Part shown: one piece after another, positions 15,236 to 17,467 of the stretch | How positions within the stretch are numbered: position 1 is the first letter of the stretch | Layout: each line of letters begins with the position of its first letter | Assembly (NCBI GenBank): GCA_005882415.1 | Contig: VBAE01000213.1 | Span: 1 to 17,467, forward strand | Length of the DNA: 17,467 bases | Reading direction: 5' to 3' | From: Alphaproteobacteria bacterium | GTDB lineage: Bacteria > Pseudomonadota > Alphaproteobacteria > Sphingomonadales > Sphingomonadaceae | Made by a program: the position numbers and the translations under genes | The notes under the pieces: model-generated | The model's input: the letters and a program-made list of their open reading frames with translations, nothing else | What the model was told of the DNA's origin: nothing | Databases searched by the model: none

Positions 15236-16375
15236 GTGACCATCCGCATCCTCCACGCCCACTCGACCTTCTCTCTGGGAGGCAAGGAAGCGCGCGCGGT
15301 GCGGCTGATGAACGCGTTCGGCGATGCGGCCGAGCATGTCGTGCTGACGTCCGTGCCCGGTGCGACCGCGGCGCGCGACGCGATCGGGAAGGGTGTTCGC
15401 GCCAGCTTCCCCGACGATGCGCCGCCGCTGGCGGGCAAGCCGACGCCGGCGCGGCTGAGGCGGCTGGCGCGCTACGCCAAAGGCTTCGACCTGGTGCTCA
15501 GCTATAATTGGGGCGCGTTCGACATGGTGATGGCGCGGCGGCTGTTCGGCGGCCCGCCGCTCGTCCACCATGAGGACGGCTTCAACGAGGACGAGGCGGC
15601 GAAGCTCAACCCCAAGCGCAACCTCTATCGAAGGGCAGGCCTTCCCGCCGCGCACCGGCTGGTCGTGCCCTCAAGGACCCTGGAGACCATCGCCCGCCGT
15701 ACCTGGCGCCAGCCCGAGCGGCGGGTCGAGCGGATTCCCAATGGCATCCCGATCGGCCGCTATAAGGTCGCGCCGGACGGGGACGCGATCCCCGGCCTCC
15801 ATGCAAGCCCCGACGGGATCGTGATCGGCACCGTCGCGGGCCTGCGCAAGGTCAAGAACCTGCCCCGCCTGGTCCGAGCCTTCGCCGCGATGCGCGACAA
15901 GGAGGCGCGGCTGGTGATCGTCGGCACCGGCCCGGAGAGCGAGGCGATCGCCGCCGAGGCGCGGCGCTGCGGCGTGGCGGAGCGGGTGCAGCTGCCCGGT
16001 TTCCTCGCCGATCCCGCGCGCTGGATCGGCCTGTTCGACATCTTCGCTCTGTCCTCCGACAGCGAGCAATTCCCGATCTCGCTGGTCGAGGCGATGGCGG
16101 CCGGGTTGCCCGCGGTCTGCACCGGTGTCGGCGACGTGCGGGCGATGGTCTCAAGCGACAATCTGCCGCTGGTGGTGGACCCCGGCGACGAGGCCGCCTT
16201 CGCCGCCGCCCTTGATAGTCTCGCCGAACGCTCCGATTTGAGGCGTGCGATCGGCCTCGCCAACAGGGAGAAAGCGGTGGCCGAATATGACGAGGCGGCG
16301 ATGATCGCGCGCTACGGCGCCCTCTATGGTGAAGCCATCGGGCGGCCCGGTGCGTTCATTGCATCCTCGGCATGA
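15236..16375 (+). CDS. GT4-type glycosyltransferase
   Basis: The 379-residue product has the two-Rossmann GT-B layout. The N-terminal half begins TIRILHAHSTFSLGGKEARAVRLM, with the glycine-rich loop usual in GT4 acceptor domains. The C-terminal half has IGTVAGLRKVKNLPRLVRAFA and LVIVGTGPESEAI for the donor sugar nucleotide. The EX7E motif is Glu277 and Glu285 in SEQFPISLVEAMAAGLP. No membrane segment is visible. It probably transfers a sugar from a nucleotide donor onto a lipid-linked or polysaccharide acceptor; which one cannot be told, and no other polysaccharide gene is nearby. The start GTG 15236 fits the family N-terminus, but no Shine-Dalgarno is visible, which is unusual next to its neighbours. 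Confidence 0.93.
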   Translation: MTIRILHAHSTFSLGGKEARAVRLMNAFGDAAEHVVLTSVPGATAARDAIGKGVRASFPDDAPPLAGKPTPARLRRLARYAKGFDLVLSYNWGAFDMVMARRLFGGPPLVHHEDGFNEDEAAKLNPKRNLYRRAGLPAAHRLVVPSRTLETIARRTWRQPERRVERIPNGIPIGRYKVAPDGDAIPGLHASPDGIVIGTVAGLRKVKNLPRLVRAFAAMRDKEARLVIVGTGPESEAIAAEARRCGVAERVQLPGFLADPARWIGLFDIFALSSDSEQFPISLVEAMAAGLPAVCTGVGDVRAMVSSDNLPLVVDPGDEAAFAAALDSLAERSDLRRAIGLANREKAVAEYDEAAMIARYGALYGEAIGRPGAFIASSA

Positions 16376-16402
16376 ATTTTTCGGGCATATCCCGCGGCAT
16401 TC

Positions 16403-16412
16403 GCCTATAGGC
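16403..16412 (+). promoter_or_regulatory. Possible -10 region, palindromic GCCTATAGGC
   Basis: GCCTATAGGC is a 10-base palindrome about 24 bases before the nitronate monooxygenase start, with a CTATAG core resembling a -10 element. No good -35 hexamer is seen at the proper distance. If it is a promoter the leader would be short but would include the GGAGG at 16427-16431. Confidence 0.3.
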
Positions 16413-16435
16413 GTCGCCGATTAGGTGGAGGAATG

Positions 16436-17467
16436 ATGTTCAAGGGTATCCGGCCGATCCGCTATGCGGGCCGTGAAGTGCTGCCGCTGATCGAAGGCGG
16501 CAAAGGCGTATCGGCCTCCAACCACGCAAGCTCCGGCGCCTGGGCGGCGGCGGGCGGCATCGGCACCGTCTCCGCGGTCAATGCGGACAGCTACGATCCG
16601 GAAGGCCGGATCATCCCCCAGATCTACCACGCGCTGACCCGGCGCGAGCGGCACGAGGAGCTGATCAACTACGCCATCGACGGCGCCGTCGCCCAGGTCC
16701 AGAAGGCCTATGACATCGCCGGCGGCCAGGGCGCGATCAATATCAACGTGCTGTGGGAGATGGGCGGCGCCCAGCGCGTGCTCCACGGCGTGCTGGAGCG
16801 GACCCGCGGCCTCGTCGCCGGAGTCACCTGCGGCGCGGGCATGCCGTACAAATTGTCCGAGATCGCGGCCTCCTACGGGGTCAATTATCTCCCCATCATC
16901 AGCTCCGGCCGCGCCTTCCGGGCGCTGTGGAAGCGGGCTTATTCCAAGGCGGCCGAGTGGCTCGCGGCGGTGGTCTACGAGGATCCCTGGTTGGCGGGCG
17001 GGCATAACGGCCTTTCCAACGCCGAGGACCCGTTGAAGCCCGAGGATCCGTACCCGCGGGTCAAGGCTCTGCGTGAGACGATGCGCGAGGGCGGGATTTC
17101 AGACGACGTGCCGATCATCATGGCCGGCGGCGTCTGGAACCTGAAAGAATGGGAGAATTGGATCGACAATCCCGAGCTCGGCCAGATCGCCTTCCAGTTC
17201 GGGACCCGGCCGCTGCTCACCCAGGAGAGCCCGATCCCCGCGGAGTGGAAGCAGCGGCTGATGACCCTCGAGGAAGGGGACATTCTCCTCCACCGCTTCT
17301 CGCCGACCGGCTTCTACAGCTCGGCGGTGCGCAACCCGTTCCTGCGCAATCTCGAGGACCGCTCCCACCGCCAGATCGCCTTCACCAAGGAAGAGCTCGG
17401 CGATCACAGCTTCCAGCTGGATGTCGGCGTTGCCGGCAAGAAGAATTTCTGGGTGACCCGCGGTGAC
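16436..17467 (+). CDS. Nitronate monooxygenase family protein (3' end outside window)
   Basis: The visible 344 residues match the long nitronate monooxygenase (2-nitropropane dioxygenase-like) branch, FMN-dependent TIM-barrel enzymes that oxidise alkyl nitronates. Recognisable stretches are REVLPLIEGGKGVSASNHAS, WAAAGGIGTVSAVNADSYDP, AGVTCGAGMPYKLSEIAASYG, YEDPWLAGGHNGLSNAEDP and PIIMAGGVWNLKEWENWIDN, the latter with the FMN-phosphate Gly residues; FQFGTRPLLTQESPI follows. From memory, related proteins run to about 465 residues and have a cysteine-containing C-terminal part, which is missing here only because the window ends. True substrate is uncertain, since many members are housekeeping proteins of unclear role. 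GGAGG (16427-16431) lies 4 bases before ATG 16436; ATG 16433 is the alternative. Confidence 0.93.
   Translation, partial: MFKGIRPIRYAGREVLPLIEGGKGVSASNHASSGAWAAAGGIGTVSAVNADSYDPEGRIIPQIYHALTRRERHEELINYAIDGAVAQVQKAYDIAGGQGAININVLWEMGGAQRVLHGVLERTRGLVAGVTCGAGMPYKLSEIAASYGVNYLPIISSGRAFRALWKRAYSKAAEWLAAVVYEDPWLAGGHNGLSNAEDPLKPEDPYPRVKALRETMREGGISDDVPIIMAGGVWNLKEWENWIDNPELGQIAFQFGTRPLLTQESPIPAEWKQRLMTLEEGDILLHRFSPTGFYSSAVRNPFLRNLEDRSHRQIAFTKEELGDHSFQLDVGVAGKKNFWVTRGD

Overview
The window is high-GC, gene-dense chromosomal DNA. It most likely comes from an alphaproteobacterium of the order Sphingomonadales. This rests on the GC-rich codon use, the UPF0262 family gene (known to me from alphaproteobacteria), a dCTP deaminase of the alphaproteobacterial type, and two copies of a palindromic repeat of the kind common in sphingomonads and caulobacters. 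All taxonomic statements come from recall of families, not from a search. No rRNA, tRNA, CRISPR array, transposase or phage gene was found.

Layout, left to right. An ABC transporter ATPase (minus strand, cut by the window edge) is divergent from an M28-type secreted peptidase gene that appears broken by an internal deletion and frameshift near position 1040. Ribonuclease R (rnr) starts only 2 bases after the peptidase stop codon. The rnr reading frame carries an in-frame palindromic repeat (3378-3505). A second repeat of the same family lies directly behind the rnr stop (4657-4826), followed by a convergent small secreted protein gene. Next come dcd and a UPF0262 gene (minus strand), divergent from dnaB (plus strand) across a 96-base gap that holds a perfect consensus DnaA box.

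A secreted protein of unknown function follows dnaB. A long minus-strand block then runs, in order of transcription, as a Rap1a/Tai-like secreted protein, SelO (protein AMPylase), an AstD-like aldehyde dehydrogenase, a DUF5694 protein, and, after a 149-base gap with twin dyads, an exported coiled-coil protein made of LGxxQ heptads. The first four are spaced by only 31-40 bases and could be one operon.

The right end is a plus-strand run: alpha/beta hydrolase, a small single-pass membrane protein, a GT4 glycosyltransferase and a nitronate monooxygenase cut by the window end.

The most notable points are the palindromic repeat translated inside RNase R with a sister copy in the rnr 3' region, the broken peptidase gene just upstream of a closely coupled rnr start, the DnaA box shared by dnaB and the UPF0262-dcd pair, two 16-base dyads spaced 22 bases apart upstream of the heptad-repeat protein, and the absence of both redox cysteines from SelO.
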